From positions 63,186,995 through 63,250,994 of the forward strand of contig NW_026262690.1 of assembly GCF_021869535.1 (NCBI RefSeq): a DNA stretch of 64,000 bases, in the 5' to 3' direction. Positions 29,301-42,030 of this stretch are shown here, piece after piece. This DNA is from Mytilus californianus. Its lineage: Eukaryota; Mollusca; Bivalvia; Mytilida; Mytilidae. Position 1 is the first letter of the stretch, and every line of letters begins with the position of its first letter. Below the pieces are notes generated by a model. That model did no database searches. It was not told where the DNA came from and saw only the letters and a program-made list of their open reading frames with translations. Both the position numbers and the translations under genes were made by a program.

Positions 29301-30290
29301 AAAGAGTCGCTAACAACTATACTAGTATCTAAAGATAAAAGACTGAAAACAAGTCGCTGGTGAGTATACCTCGACACATCGTATCGGTCAACTATTAATT
29401 CGTGATAGTGACCGAAAACTTATGTGTGTCAATTTCAGTCTTTCTTCCTCATAATTCTGTTGGGGCACTCACCTGTGAATGAAGTCCGAATAGTGTGAAT
29501 ATGGACGACCGCAATGTATTCACTGAGATAGATAAACGCTATACAATGGGGCAGAGGGTATATTATTGCTAAGAAATGGGAAGTTGACAATAGAAAAGTT
29601 GACATCATAATATATGTCATATTTCCTAGCTTGAAGTCGTCCATCAGTGTCAATTTCGAGGAAAATATCAGATATGAAGCAGACTTTTTGCTTTCGATAG
29701 TATCCTTAAACTCAAATTCACTAGGATGTATAAGATGTAAGCAATCATTGAAATGTTGGCAATTGAGTGACAAAACATCATCAATATATCTGAAAGTCAA
29801 ATTAAGGAACTTTACAAGAGGCTTTTTCTTTTTGCATTTGTGAAGGTTCTGTATGGAATCTACTTCATATGAATACAAAAACAAGCCGACCAGTAGTGGT
29901 GCGCAGTTAGTACCCATTGGAATACCGACTATCAGATGAAATATCAACCTAACAGACTCAACAAATATGTTTGTCGATCAAAAAGTCCAGGATTTTTTTC
30001 ATACCATCTTCGGTGTATTTGTTGTGTGAATCAATGTGGTTATTCACAAAGTAAGATTTTTCATGACCAGTTTGTTTCTATACGTTTCCCAGTTTTGTAG
30101 AAAAGGCTCTGTTAAATGAGACGATGTAGTCGATCTTTCAACTGACCTACGGGAATAGATGTGTAAAGATTAGAAAAATAAAAGGTTTTGGTATTACTGC
30201 AAAATTGTTCAGATTGTGATTGAAGATTTTGCAGTAGATCTTTGTATTTTTCAAGAATCCACTTCTGATTGACACTGTTGAATATAAACA
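29300..30290 (-). mobile_element. Penelope-like (or related) reverse-transcriptase remnant, copy 2, with catalytic core
   Basis: The minus-strand frame 29947-29435 begins LIVGIPMGTNCAPLL and holds FRYIDDVLSLN, the reverse-transcriptase catalytic YxDD-type motif, then SEFEFKDTIESKKSASYL. Downstream the expected NFPFL...NIP.AP.YGVYISQ segment survives only across frameshifts (SFLAIIYPLPHCIAFIYLSE). Upstream of 29947, other frames still give a KILVFLID-like stretch. The copy is inactive. It shares its 29330-29450 flank with 58240-58380. Confidence 0.65.
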
Positions 30291-31906
30291 AGTTTATAAG
30301 TTACAAAAATTATGCATCTATACATTAAACTTTCATAAGCCAAGAAACAGCTGTGAACAATCCATATATATATATACCAACTTGTGTAGTTTTTGTGTAA
30401 AACTAGTTAATGATTGTGTGCGTTTAAACTCCGATTTACGTTTTCTATACGTCTATATATTACCTCTAGAACACGGTTACACTTAGGCTTGCTACATGTC
30501 CCTTCCTAATTTTTTTTTTTTCAATTTTGACCCTTTAACAAATTTACTGCTATAACTAAGAGATTACCATTATACTGACATCTGCAGAGGGCAATCAGAT
30601 TACTGGCAGTTTTCAGTAAACATATAAATTAGTAAGAAAGAATTCAAAGAAAGGGACATGTAGCAAGTCTGGGTTACACTCTATATATGTACGAAAAACT
30701 ACCACCAAAATCGATTGATATACAATAATGATTAACAAGTTTGAAGGCAAAGATAAAGGGATTGTATTTGTATATACTTATATGCACAATTCATTCCAGT
30801 AAACCGAGATGACAACTCCTTATGTTCAAAAACCAAAACGATATAAATTAGTTATTGTTAAAAGAAAGTAGCAACATATTTTTATGGATGATAATATTTG
30901 TAAATGTATTTTCGTTTTATTTGTTTTAACTTAAAACTGACATACTTTTAAATTGTTACATTCACATATCCACATTGAAACTGTTTTTAAAGTTGTTTGA
31001 TGCCTATACTAATGTATTGCAGGAAATATGGATACTATATGTGATAATTAAAGGCAATTTCGGTTTTGAATCTAGATTTTGTTTCGGAAATTGATAACAA
31101 GAATCACAAAAAATACTGGACAGTATATTAAACAGACCACAACAACCAAGAAAACAAGACTCGTTTAAAAAGACGAACAACACATCAAAATAGCATGACC
31201 TGGTACTGGAATAGGATCCTAGTTACGGCAACCAGTCAGGTACCCACGAATGTAGTTCTTAAAAAAAATTTATAACTTTTATTTAAAATGGTGTAGTGTT
31301 ATTATTACACAAGTTCTGTAACTGAATGTAGATTTATTTGAAGGGGTAGGCTTTCTATTTGAATTTCTGTAAAAATTTTGATTGATTGAGCTGTAATCTG
31401 GCGTCATTACATAGAGTAATGATTGCCTGAATTTTAGCCTTTGTCCTCCACGGAAGTAGACGGACTGACCCTGTTGTCAATCAAAACAAAATTTTGCAAC
31501 GGAATGCCGGTCATGAGGCACTGAGATTGTACTTAGAAACTCCAAAACAAATGCCTAACATGAACCAGAAGTCCCAAGGTGGCTATCAAAATTATCAATT
31601 GAATAGCATCCCATTTACTAAAAGTATTTACTATGATTTTCAATGCATTTCAATGGGGCAAATAATTGGGTCCCCGTTCCTACTGAAACAAATAATGGTG
31701 GGGCTGATCAATATCTTTTTATTTACATGTATATGTGTGTTTGCTTCATGTATGTTCGTATTCCATTTTGTATGACTTTGTTTACATGAAAATCCAACTA
31801 GCCTATTGGATGTTTCAAAGAAATTGATTGGAGTTGACGTTATTTACACTCACATATGAAAAAGTGGTAGATGAACATTTTTATTTGTTTCCTACTTTTA
31901 ATTCAT
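30291..31906. other. Non-coding stretch
   Basis: AT-rich, with no recognised repeat boundary. A 93-aa frame at 31494-31775 with a hydrophobic end has no recognisable domain, and I do not call it a gene. Confidence 0.45.
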
Positions 31907-32087
31907 ACACCTTATCGCTATTTGGAAATCTGCGCCGGTTGACCTGAGAATCTGCGCCGGTTGAACTATTGACGTCATACAACAATCACTTTTCCATTGT
32001 GGGGTGAGATATTTTCTATTATGACGTCAAAATTTTACGGGAACCTTTGTGATGTCCAGTAATGGCGAACAAATAGCGATAAGATGT
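31907..32087. mobile_element. MITE-like element, copy 2 (inverse orientation to copy 1)
   Basis: It begins ACACCTTATCGCTATTTG and ends CAAATAGCGATAAGATGT, an almost perfect 18-bp inverted repeat. Internally it is the reverse complement of 3840-4014 (AGTAATGGCG, TTTTACGGGAAC, CCATTGTGG). Two TGACGTCA palindromes are kept (about 31970-31977 and 32023-32030), and a local duplication of AATCTGCGCCGGTTGA is seen at 31927-31965. Flanking bases again give TA. Confidence 0.75.
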
Positions 32088-32706
32088 ATTTTTTACCAAA
32101 GATTCAAAATTTTACATTTCATAGCTATTTTAAAAATACTCCCCCTTTTTCTTTGTCTTACATTAAAACTGGTAGTAAAGCTTCAAAACAGCATAAGGAT
32201 TATGAAACAGCAAATTTTATTAACGTTAGCGCAAAAAGTGTAATTTCATATTTAATGAAAATACTTCAGATTGCTATTTGAAGCAAATACATGTAGTTTC
32301 TTGTGCTGTTTTTTTATAAAACAAGTTGAAAGTTGTAATACGAAAAATAACAGTAAATATAAAGCTAACTTGAAGAAAAAGGATTAAATTAAAAGTTGAA
32401 AAATACAAATAATTATGATTTTACTTTCAAAACTCGAACACACAAAAGGGTAAAAACGATAATTAAACATTTCTTGAAGCTCTTCGTTAGGTAAAAGCAA
32501 ATGCATGCAAATCATTGTGACATATTCTGTAATAATTGTAGTAACAATACTTCAGTCTCATACATTACAATGACCCACACAATATAGTTGCTAATCATAT
32601 ACTAACCGAAGTAAAAATAAATTCGTTATTAATAATTTATTTCACAACTATAGAAACATGTTAGTATTTCATGATAGACTATCATGGCCAGGGTAAAACT
32701 TTTACA

Positions 32707-33687
32707 TTAATCAGTAACTACAATTTTTACATTTATTTGAGATGATAATGAATGTTCGCCATGGTCCGAAGCTTCAATGGTCAGATAATATAGTCCTCCT
32801 ATATCCTTATCTATGTCACCAGTAGACCGTATCTCTCCAGGTGATGTAATTTGGAAAAGTAGATCAGGATTTTTCACAGAGAATGTCAGTTGACCATTTC
32901 TTCCTTCATCAATATCGAATGCTCTTACTATTCCAATTAAAGTTCCAATTACACAATTTTTCGATACTAGGAATTTATAGTCGTCAAACGGGTAAAGGAA
33001 AAAAGGTTTGTTGTCATTAACGTCGATAAGTTCTATCGTGACAAAAGCCTTACTCTTCCTCTGTGTTGAACCTTGATCCTTAGCAATTACATCAAATGAA
33101 ACAGCTGCTATCGATTCCCTGTCATGGTGATGACTTGTCATTACTTCTCCAGTATTAGCATCAATAATGAAACCACAATGATTTGGTATTATTTCATACA
33201 CAATTTCTCCGTTCTTTCCTAAGTCCGGGTCATTTGCCTCAGCTGTAAATATATATGTGCCAATTGGTATGTCTTCTGGAACCTTATAAATGTAAGACTT
33301 TTGTTGAAATTCCGGTGAATTGTCATTCTCGTCTGCTATATGGATATTTAGACTGACCGCGGACGATAATCCTAACTGCTGATCTTCACAAGCTACTCCA
33401 ACGACGTAAAAACTAACAAATTCTCTATCGAGTGTCACATTCGTTTTTATGAGGTAATTATCAGCAATTAACGTTGAAAGTGTAAATTTATTATTGTCTA
33501 TTGAACAGACAACTTCCATATGGTAAGATACAGCTAGCGCAACCACTGTAGTACCTACGTCGCTGGACTCCGAAATCAAGATTTTCCCATCAGAACTAAA
33601 CGTATTAACAGAAATAACAGGCTTTTCGCTTGCATTAGCAAGCAAAAATGTCTCCAATAACATGAATTTCATTACAATCATGTTCAT
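32707..33687 (-). CDS. Cadherin-repeat protein, intronless, 326 aa, no transmembrane segment
   Basis: A single open frame with ATG in an AAAATGA context, a signal peptide (MNMIVMKFMLLETFLLANA, cleavage near 20) and three cadherin domains. EC1 (about 22-126) ends IADENDNSPEF, EC2 (about 128-230) has VPEDIPIGT, DPDLGKNG and ends DVNDNKPF, and EC3 (about 232-326) has FDIDEGRNGQLTF and ends VKIVVTD. LDRE-type (TLDREF, HHDRES) and DxNDN calcium sites are clear. Cadherins of this kind mediate calcium-dependent adhesion at the cell surface. The frame stops directly after VTD, where NDN and the next repeat would normally follow, so it is either a short secreted product, a 5' exon using an unseen splice, or a truncated copy. 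It has no frameshift or internal stop. Confidence 0.8.
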   Translation of the reverse strand: MNMIVMKFMLLETFLLANASEKPVISVNTFSSDGKILISESSDVGTTVVALAVSYHMEVVCSIDNNKFTLSTLIADNYLIKTNVTLDREFVSFYVVGVACEDQQLGLSSAVSLNIHIADENDNSPEFQQKSYIYKVPEDIPIGTYIFTAEANDPDLGKNGEIVYEIIPNHCGFIIDANTGEVMTSHHHDRESIAAVSFDVIAKDQGSTQRKSKAFVTIELIDVNDNKPFFLYPFDDYKFLVSKNCVIGTLIGIVRAFDIDEGRNGQLTFSVKNPDLLFQITSPGEIRSTGDIDKDIGGLYYLTIEASDHGEHSLSSQINVKIVVTD

Positions 33688-34375
33688 TTTGGATGTGTTA
33701 GCTATCCTTACGAAAATATCCGAACTATCAATGTACCACTGGATGAATTAAGTTTAATTTGAACAATAAATTGTAGCATATTTATATGTAAGTTTATTAG
33801 GGACTATTAAAAAACTGTTAAAAGTCCCAAGAAAGACTGAAATGATTTAGGCTAATAAAGTAATTGTTGTTATTCATTTAAACATGCCATGTCTTGATTA
33901 CACGGAAAATTGGTTGTAAATACTGAGTTTAAGAAATTGTTATGTTGTGAAAAAATATGATGATAATTTCGCTCAAAAAATAATATTCATAAGAAGAAAG
34001 TGACGAAATAGAACGTGATGAAAATACTCAGTTACGAAATGATCAATCCCACACAAACATATCTCCCCCTCAACACACACGCGTATTTCTTCTTCTTCAT
34101 AATCCTTAAATTCGCCATTTCAGAATAATTTATTAAGCAATATAAAAGTGTATGCCGAAACGTGTGATTGGCGTACAATGTCCCAACTAATGGAATTTCA
34201 ACTAATTAAATTTTAAATAAAAAATAGTTGTAACTGAAATTTATTGAACTTTGAAAAAACAAAATGACAATTCCTCACTAAAAAACTTCATGATTAAGAT
34301 ATCTTAGGCCACAACTTTTCATAAATGTTGGTTTGCAATGCTCTTCAATTTCGTATTTACTCTAGCCTTCTAACT
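33688..34375. other. Upstream region of the cadherin ORF
   Basis: No repeat or exon recognised. The ORF promoter would lie here on the minus strand. Confidence 0.4.
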
Positions 34376-34996
34376 GTTATGATTTGAGAGCCACTGGTGA
34401 AGACGAAAAGCGCGTCTGGCACAAATAAAGGCAACAGTAGTAAACCGCTGTTCAATAGTCATAATTCGATTAAGCAAAAACAAATCCGGGTAACAAACTA
34501 AACCCGAGGGAAACACATCAATGATAAGAGGAAAACAACGGAACAAAAGAAACACTGAACTACAACAAAAGCAAACGCCAACTTAAATAGAAACGGACTG
34601 TCTGGTAACAACTGGCATATTCCTGACTTGGTACAGGACATTTTAAGAAAAAATGGTGTGTTGCTTCTTTGTTACATTTGTTTGTATTTATAGCGATTAA
34701 GATGATAACACAATGTTGACTGCTGTACCCCTATTTTTGACATTTTTACCTATTGTGTCTGTTTGTTTTGTTCACGCATCGTTGTCAATATAATGGAATT
34801 TAATGCGACTGTCATACAAGTGAGAGGTTTAGCTAGCTATAAAACCAGGTTCTATCCACCATTTTCTGCATAAGAAAATGCCTGTACCAAGTCAGGAATA
34901 TGACAGTTGTTATCCATTCGTTTGATGTGTTGGAGCTTTTGATTTTACCATTTGATTAGGAACACTCCTTTTTGAATTTTCCTCGGAGTTCAGTAA
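34375..34996. repeat. Interspersed repeat, copies 2 and 3 in inverted arrangement
   Basis: 34605-34665 (CATATTCCTGACTTGGTACA) and 34780-34996 (ACCAAGTCAGGAATATGACA, TAGCTATAAAACCAGGTT) are inverted relative to each other; both match 19618-19850. The stretch 34375-34605, with a purine-rich run and GCGCGTCTGGCACAAATAAA, seems to be part of the same composite unit. Confidence 0.6.
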
Positions 34997-37900
34997 TTTT
35001 GTGATTTTACTTTTTGATAAGCCTGGTGTCTTTGATGAGTTTATACATTTGAAATCACTATGAGAAAACTTATACAATATATCCGTATCGTTTGATTTTT
35101 TTTGTCGTTTGGCAAATGTTCAGTGATAAGTATCTATGATGAGAACAAATGAACTATCAATTCAGTTAGGAATGTTATGCAAAGTTGGTCGAACAAAATG
35201 GACAGCCATGATTGAAACAGGGAATGTTGGGTATAGGAACAGAAATTTTTATTGCAACAGGTCAAATCACAACATACTTCTCGAAGAGTTTAACTTGCAA
35301 ACAGCAGGGCATAATTTTATATGATATTGCACCAAGAAACTGTAGAGACTATTATGAATTTGCTCAAGTATTTTTGACGATTTAGAACCGTGTGAAATAC
35401 CGTCATTATGTATGCGCTTAAACACAATAATGTCTAATATTATTTCATAGAACATATCATAATTATCCACTTGAAAATATGTAATAAAGACTGCTGAGTT
35501 GGAAAATGTCTTATGTTGGTAAACATATGATGATTTATTTCAAAGACATGTTACTGATTGTTATGGCTAGTTTATATTATGTCCAATAACTGGTTTTTCT
35601 CGTCTATTTTAAAGTTAGGAGAGAACGATCACGAACTCTTTTTTCTGTGCGTAGTAAAAATGAATTGTCAATCTCATGTTATACTACGTAATAGTTTGTT
35701 TCGTTTTTTGTGTGCAGAAAATTTATCTATAAAAATAGTCATTTAGTCCATTCCTGAAATGATCATGTAATAAATTTTTAATATGTACGACTTGTTTCCC
35801 TTAGGAGAGACATGAAGAGCAATCGGGAATGTCATATTTGTTTGTTTTTATTAAGCTTAATACCGTTGATAAAATTTATTTTACAATAAAATTGGTTTAA
35901 ACGCATGTACATCACTCTCAACTTATCATGCATTGAATGGGGAGAAGTTCAGTGTGTCCGGTTTTGAACCAGTCTAAAGTTGACAAAAGAGAAAGAAATT
36001 GTGTTAAAAGCTTGTAATAACAGACCAAGTCGGTAATTGGCAAATAAACTATCGAAGAATGAAATACTTCTTGGATGAAATTTCACATTGTATTCGTCCA
36101 ATGCCACATGATTTTTCACTGACTAAACTCATATGTGTCCTTCTTTTCATCAATTCTAGCTCTATTCTTACGAGGTGAACTGTAAATCTAAATATAATGT
36201 AGAAACCAGACGCATCACATTTAAGAGCATATTTTAGTACATTATTAAAAAAAGTTAATAGCTTAAACACCATGACGGCAGGAAAAGTCATGCTCTGATT
36301 GCCAGTTGACTAACAAAACATCTATGTTTTATATTTCAGCTGCAAAATGTATTTTAATCAAATAACTTAAGTCCAAAGCAAAGCAAACGGGAACTTTTAA
36401 GATTTAACGTAAAATGGCGGAGGTCATTAACCATAATTCTAATGAAGATCATACATTTTTTTTCTAGAATTTTGGTGATTTTTGTCGAATTCTCTAGTTA
36501 GCACTGGTGGAAGGCATAATGGATAATCAACGGAATCACTTAAAATAATTCATAGAGAGTATCTTTACTATGAAATGCACCAAACGTGTTGTAGTAATAA
36601 TTTGTTATCTAATTTTCTATATATTATAAGTAACCTTTATAGTTTTTTTCAGGATTTCTGTTGAATTTTTATAGTTTATTCTCCTATGTTCTACTTCTAG
36701 TAACATAAACCATAAAGGTTGATTGGCAGAAACATTGGAAGTTATTTTCAAAGCAGACACCCAAATAATGCTTGCGAAAATGTCTAGTTTCAATGATCTC
36801 TTCTTGTTTCTTAAATAAAAAAAGTCCCCTGGAAGACAGACATTAATTGATTAATTAAGCTCAAACTAGACATTTGTGCCAGATGGGCTAAATAGGGCGA
36901 TATCAAGACTAGCTAGAGCCATTATTTTCGAGGTAAATGGAACTCAAATTTCATGAATTATCAACTGACAATTGTCTCTCCGCAAGACATAATTTGTTAT
37001 CGGACAAATAAAGCTGTGGCGATGAAAATAATGCAAAGAAATAAAGTGAGATGTTTTTTTATATTTTGATAATAGAAACCTTGGTTTAAATAAAATGATA
37101 ACAAATTATATACATCAACACCGATTTTAATTATAATCCAGATTTGTGTCAAATTTACAAATATTTGCTACCATATGGAATGAACTCGTAATTTAGAAGT
37201 ACTGCACATAGAACAGTTTTTTCATTATCGAATTTGAAAAATCAGACTGTAATGCAAAATATAGTTTTCATTTAATGTCAATCCTGTAGATCAATGTACA
37301 TGGTAATATCACGGTTCCTCGTATGGTTGTGGCCTGTGTTCCCTCACACTAAATGGAGTATATCTATGTTATGAAGAAGTGATATGAAAAATTTATTAAC
37401 GTGGTTGATCTATTGTACAATGTTAAAAAATTGCAACATTTTCATTGGCTATTCGTTAGGGCGATGATGACTTTCAAAGGTCACAACGGATTAAATTACT
37501 CCCTTGGCAACGGTGATTCATGATTTTTTTTCAATAATATAAAAAGCACTCGCATGTTTCACCTGCAAATTCATTTTGTCAAATTTTATTTCATTCTGAA
37601 GCTTACAAAAAGCTTGAAAACGTCTGAGATCAACAGTAGTCTGGGTATATCCATAGGATACAAATTTCATTATGCGTTCTGGCTCTTTTTCATTATGTGT
37701 TCTGGCTCTTTCAAATGCTCTTTTGAAAAAATGATAATAGATGATAAGTTCACAACGGTGCGATACAGGTTTAAGTTTGATATTCAAAGTTAAAGTAATA
37801 AACACACACTATAATAAAGAGTATGGAATGAATACAATGTGATGGTGCGTATACAGTACTTTATATTATATATTAGGCATAATGAGTACTAAATGTAAAT

Positions 37901-38908
37901 CAAATTAACAAGCTATAATTTGCAATTGTCACTACACATAGGCAGACGTATAATATATATATTTGTGAAATCTTAAATATTTTTTGAAATGTACGGTCCG
38001 AAAACTTCAAATTGAGTATATGTAGAATTGTGCTAATATTTCATAATTTTTACGTTTATTTTAGGTTGTAATCAAAGGTAATTCTCCAAATCGTGATAGT
38101 CATCACACTATAACCTAATATATCTTTTTACAGGTAGATTCTACTACGATTTGTAGTTAAGTACTCCGGATTTACTTCATCGACCCCACTCACAGAGACA
38201 AATGCCTGACTAGCAGTAGCACTTTAAACAAAAAACTCTAAAAGTATAAATTATTTGATGTATCTTTCATTACATTCCAAACAATTGGAAATTTGTAGGT
38301 GGTAATTCAAGCCTTACGTTGAATCGTTGCTTTTATGTTTTCCCTTTTTGGAATATAAAATCGGACTGTCGATTTTGCATTGTATTTTGAAGATAACTTG
38401 TCGTTACGTCAATAATTTCTATGCAAAATAAAAAAAAAATGTAATACAAAATTTAAAGGACGTGGTATGCTTGCCAATGAGATAAAATGAGTTGTCCTTC
38501 TGAAAACCACGACTTTCCCTGATGCTATGACATAAATAACTGATAGCAATTATAATGATTATTTATATAGATATAGAAATATATGTCGAACTCAAAATAA
38601 CGTTTACAATTGTGTTTGTTGCACATCTCTGACGGCAACCACTGGTACCATTCATGAAAATAAACTTTTATCTCTTGAAAAATTGTCTTCAAATAAGTAC
38701 CCTTAGCTAGTCTTATTAATAAGAAACATAAATTGCATGTAATATGTCACAACCACACACTATTTCAATTTCTGTACGTGTTTCAAATCCCCTATGAAGA
38801 CATGGTTCATCGCATTTGGTGGAATTCTTTTAGCACCAACCGATTCCCACAGCACTTAAAGTAAATTCTTTTTCCCATGAAACCATTTTTTTTTAGAGAA
38901 ATTCCTGC
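34997..38908. other. Intergenic stretch downstream of the globin gene
   Basis: No supported exon. It contains a small inverted repeat (36631-36721, AACCTTTATAGTTT / AAACCATAAAGGTT) and a fragment of the ATGAGAC-core repeat at 38455-38480. Overlapping short frames on both strands (35136-35470, 37518-37805) show no domain features. Confidence 0.45.
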
Positions 38909-39073
38909 TTATCCGTCTGCGAGTTTCTTTTTTTCAATCGACACATCTCCGAATCCTTGGAATATATTTGCAACGACAAACTGTATGAGCCTGCGGTAAG
39001 CTGTCGCCATATTTCTGGTATACCTATCTCCAAGTGTCTCTTTCACTGCCAATAAGAACGGTTCCGTCACCGA
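38909..39073 (-). CDS. Globin exon 3 (helices G-H, stop)
   Basis: Acceptor ATGTTTCAG, phase 0, 54 codons and TAA. It encodes SVTEPFLLAVKETLGDRY and AYRRLIQFVVANIFQGFGD, with a lysine-rich tail (EKKKLADG). Confidence 0.88.
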   Translation of the reverse strand, partial: SVTEPFLLAVKETLGDRYTRNMATAYRRLIQFVVANIFQGFGDVSIEKKKLADG

Positions 39074-42030
39074 CTGAAACATAATCAAAGTCATGACAAC
39101 TAATGCAATCGCATGATTACTACTTGTATATTTCTAATCTGTAAACAACTAAAACATTGATTAAATGATTACAGTATTACAGAGAATACTATTATGAAAA
39201 TCTAAATAGTATAACATGACTGCACAGAAAAGAAATGTTGATCGTGCGTGTGTAAATAAAGACAATACCTTGATATAATGAAACGACATCTAAGATACAG
39301 AGGAAACATATATAAATTGTCATCAACAGATGTCTTATTTTGTTTTCACAGTTTTAAAAAATCGATTTTTTTTAAACGTGGAAAGTTTTTAAATTCTTCA
39401 TTTCTTAGGGATATCTATTGAAAACAAATAAAGTATTCTAAAAAAAGAGAAATCGTTTTTGTTATTTTATCTTTAAGTCCTTCCTAGATGTTTTTTTTGT
39501 CAAACTGTAAAAAGCGAATAATCGTATTAAAGATGCTAATCGGCTTGGCATGTTTGATGACAATATTTGGGAAAATACATTATTCTTATTGGGTATCACG
39601 AATATACTCATCTTTCGACAATCTTTTATCACCGTCTAGTAAATATTGAACATTATGTTGAGACCAGAATTTGAGTATATACGTAATTCATTTACTTTGG
39701 GTAGGGTAACTGAAAAGGCTATAGCATGTATATATTACTTTGCATACATGCACGCAATATCAAATATTGACGGGCGGCAACATATAACAGTGAGAAAACT
39801 GGAAAAATTATTTCCTTTCCGATAAGAACCCACCAATTTTGGCACACCATTTGCAATCATAAGTTTGTAAAAAGATGTTCTTGTAAATTCTAATACTGGA
39901 AACAATTAACAATAAAGGCGCATTAATTTTGTCATATAATATTTTCCCCTAAATGTATCAAATGTAAATAACAGCAAAGTATAGAAGATTTGTGTAATGC
40001 TAGTTAATAAAGCTGTTGTGCGAACAAATTCCTAACGTACTAACCTCTATTTTTTCTACTGAAGATAACCTTTGCTTATATTAAGACCAGAGAAGTTCAA
40101 GAAAAATTATCAAATCGAATGATATACAACGAAGATAACCACTTTTGAAATTAAGATACCAAGACAAAGTCAAAGGTTCTTTATTTGTATATGCACAATG
40201 AATACCAGTAAATCGAGAGGACAATACTCGAAACGTTATATAACTAATAATCGTTAAAAAAAAGGAAAGCGGTTAACAATGTTCATTAGCGTAGTTTCCT
40301 TTCGGATTTTTTTAATTCCGAACAGACATAACTTTAATTATAACATTTACGTAGAGACAATATTTTCAGATGACACTGGGCAAACAGATGTGCTCGTAAG
40401 TGGTTTAATCATAATATGCTTAGGACTAGCAGGAACATTCTGAAAATAAGTGTATGGAGAGAGCTATAACGTTAGATCTCAACGGTGACATTTTTTTCTG
40501 CGGTAAATAAACTTTTGACATTTAACTTTATAATAGCAGGAAGAGTTACTATTTTAACTACTTTTATATTCTGGACCTATTCTGGACCACCTGTTATCCC
40601 ACTTATAAGACGGAGCTGAACTTGACAATACATATAATATTTTGGATTATATTAGATAAAGAATTCATGCTCATATTGAATAGGTGGCTAAATGTTCTCA
40701 CCTCGAGCCACTTTTCTTTTCTAGGAAGTGCTTTTCTCTGAAAGGTAAATTGACGGCCAACATTCACAGATGTACAGATTATAATTTTTCAAAAGTATCT
40801 CTGATGTTCATTGTAATTACCGTAGTAATAGAATTAAAAAGAACGCGACTAGTTATCTGTTCTTAAAGGTCTAAAGACAAAATAAGTGTTTAGCTTCAAA
40901 TTATGTTAGTGTCAATACAGAAAATACAATATATATATAGTAAAGGCATGCTTGTATTTCTCATCGAACGCATTTTAAACCACAATTTCTCTATTTACAA
41001 ATGTTAAAAGAATCTGTGTATGTTAAAACTAAACAAGCATGTGTTGCAATGATTTAGTAACGTGTGCTTCCTGTTTAATTTAGTGAAGATAGAAAGATAA
41101 TTCATACTGAAAAAATTATCATGTACAAAAAAATAAGCGATGGTATGTTAAAATAACAGCAAGTGTATTGTATTAGTTTGCTGTGAAAAAATATAAGCAT
41201 GAGAAATACGTAGTGAATACATAATAACATTAATTTTTACTACTCACCAAAAAGAATTCCCGTCTAAAATCAGAAAACTTCCGATGTTGTTTCCCGATGT
41301 CGTAAAGTAAGTCTATAACATACTGCATGTCGTTTAGATTGTAAATGGTATCATCCAAAGTATTCATCACCATCAACACATGTTTGGCAAGACCCTTTGA
41401 TTCTCTCATCTCAGCAATAGTTGAACAATTTTCAACCATAAAGAAAAACTTCTTTAAGTCTGCATGTGTTTCAAATATTCTAAAATATAAAAAATAACTG
41501 TTGTAGTTTTGCATGTTTAAAAAGCTGAAAGAAAATCGTCATTGCCTATTTTCTTACAATTTGCAAAACCGTTCTTACTTTACCTTGCGTTCGGCATGTC
41601 GGGATTATGAATAAATACATTGTATCCAATTTTAAAAATTAAAAGTAGGAATAAAGTAGAATTTAAAAATATGAAATGTACCATACACTAGTATTGGTAA
41701 GTCAATGTATATTGGTTATTAGTATTAACTACTCAATCAATTGGTGGAAATTTCTATGTAAACATTATAACTTCTTTCAAGCCAGATATTTTAAATGCCA
41801 TAGTCAGTTTTTAATGCTGACCTAATAAACATGTTGATTCCTGTATATTCCATCTTCCTCGAGATTGCTTTCCATGACTGCTGAAGTTGGAATATTTGTC
41901 TTTCAGTTAGATCTAGCCTGCTAATTGCGTCTGTGAAAGTTATAGATGGTCTGGAATGAACACTCTTGCGTTGACGTCCTGCACATTTCGGCTGAGTACT
42001 ATGTTTAACAGCTGCGATTGAGCAACCCAT
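38909..42030 (-). CDS. Globin X-like acylated globin, three exons, 201 aa
   Basis: Exons 42030-41822, 41479-41248 and 39073-38909 give a 201-aa protein starting MGCSIAAVKH. Gly2 and Cys3 fit N-myristoylation plus palmitoylation, a known feature of globin X that anchors it to the membrane. After a 40-residue extension the globin fold begins at LDLTERQIFQLQQSWKAI (Trp53). Later come FIRIFETHADLKKFFFM (CD-corner Phe), His103 in GLAKHVLMVM (distal, E7) and His135 in IGKQHRKF (proximal, F8), then EPFLLAVKETLGD. The introns fall at phase 2 in the B helix (FI-R-IF) and at phase 0 at the start of helix G, matching the ancestral B12.2 and G7.0 positions. Assignment to globin X rather than neuroglobin rests on the acylation start and the FIRxFETH motif. 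The role (redox or signalling at the membrane) is not established. Confidence 0.9.
39074..41247 (-). other. Globin intron 2 (G7.0)
   Basis: A 2.17-kb AT-rich GT-AG intron; no repeat identified with confidence. Confidence 0.75.
41248..41479 (-). CDS. Globin exon 2 (helices C-F, both haem histidines)
   Basis: Acceptor ATATTTTAG, donor TTTTTG|GTGAGT. It encodes residues 70 (shared) to 147, including distal His103 and proximal His135. Confidence 0.92.
41822..42030 (-). CDS. Globin exon 1 (acylation motif, helices A-B)
   Basis: The start chosen is the ATG at 42030-42028 (MGCS), not an upstream in-frame ATG at 42072 that would bury the acylation signal. The donor is TTAG|GTCAGC, non-canonical after the GT but phase-correct (phase 2) for the B12.2 intron. 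Confidence 0.85.

Noticed and set aside
31494..31775. 93-aa plus-strand frame with a hydrophobic C-terminus
   Set aside because: No domain, no splice context and composition like the surrounding non-coding sequence.
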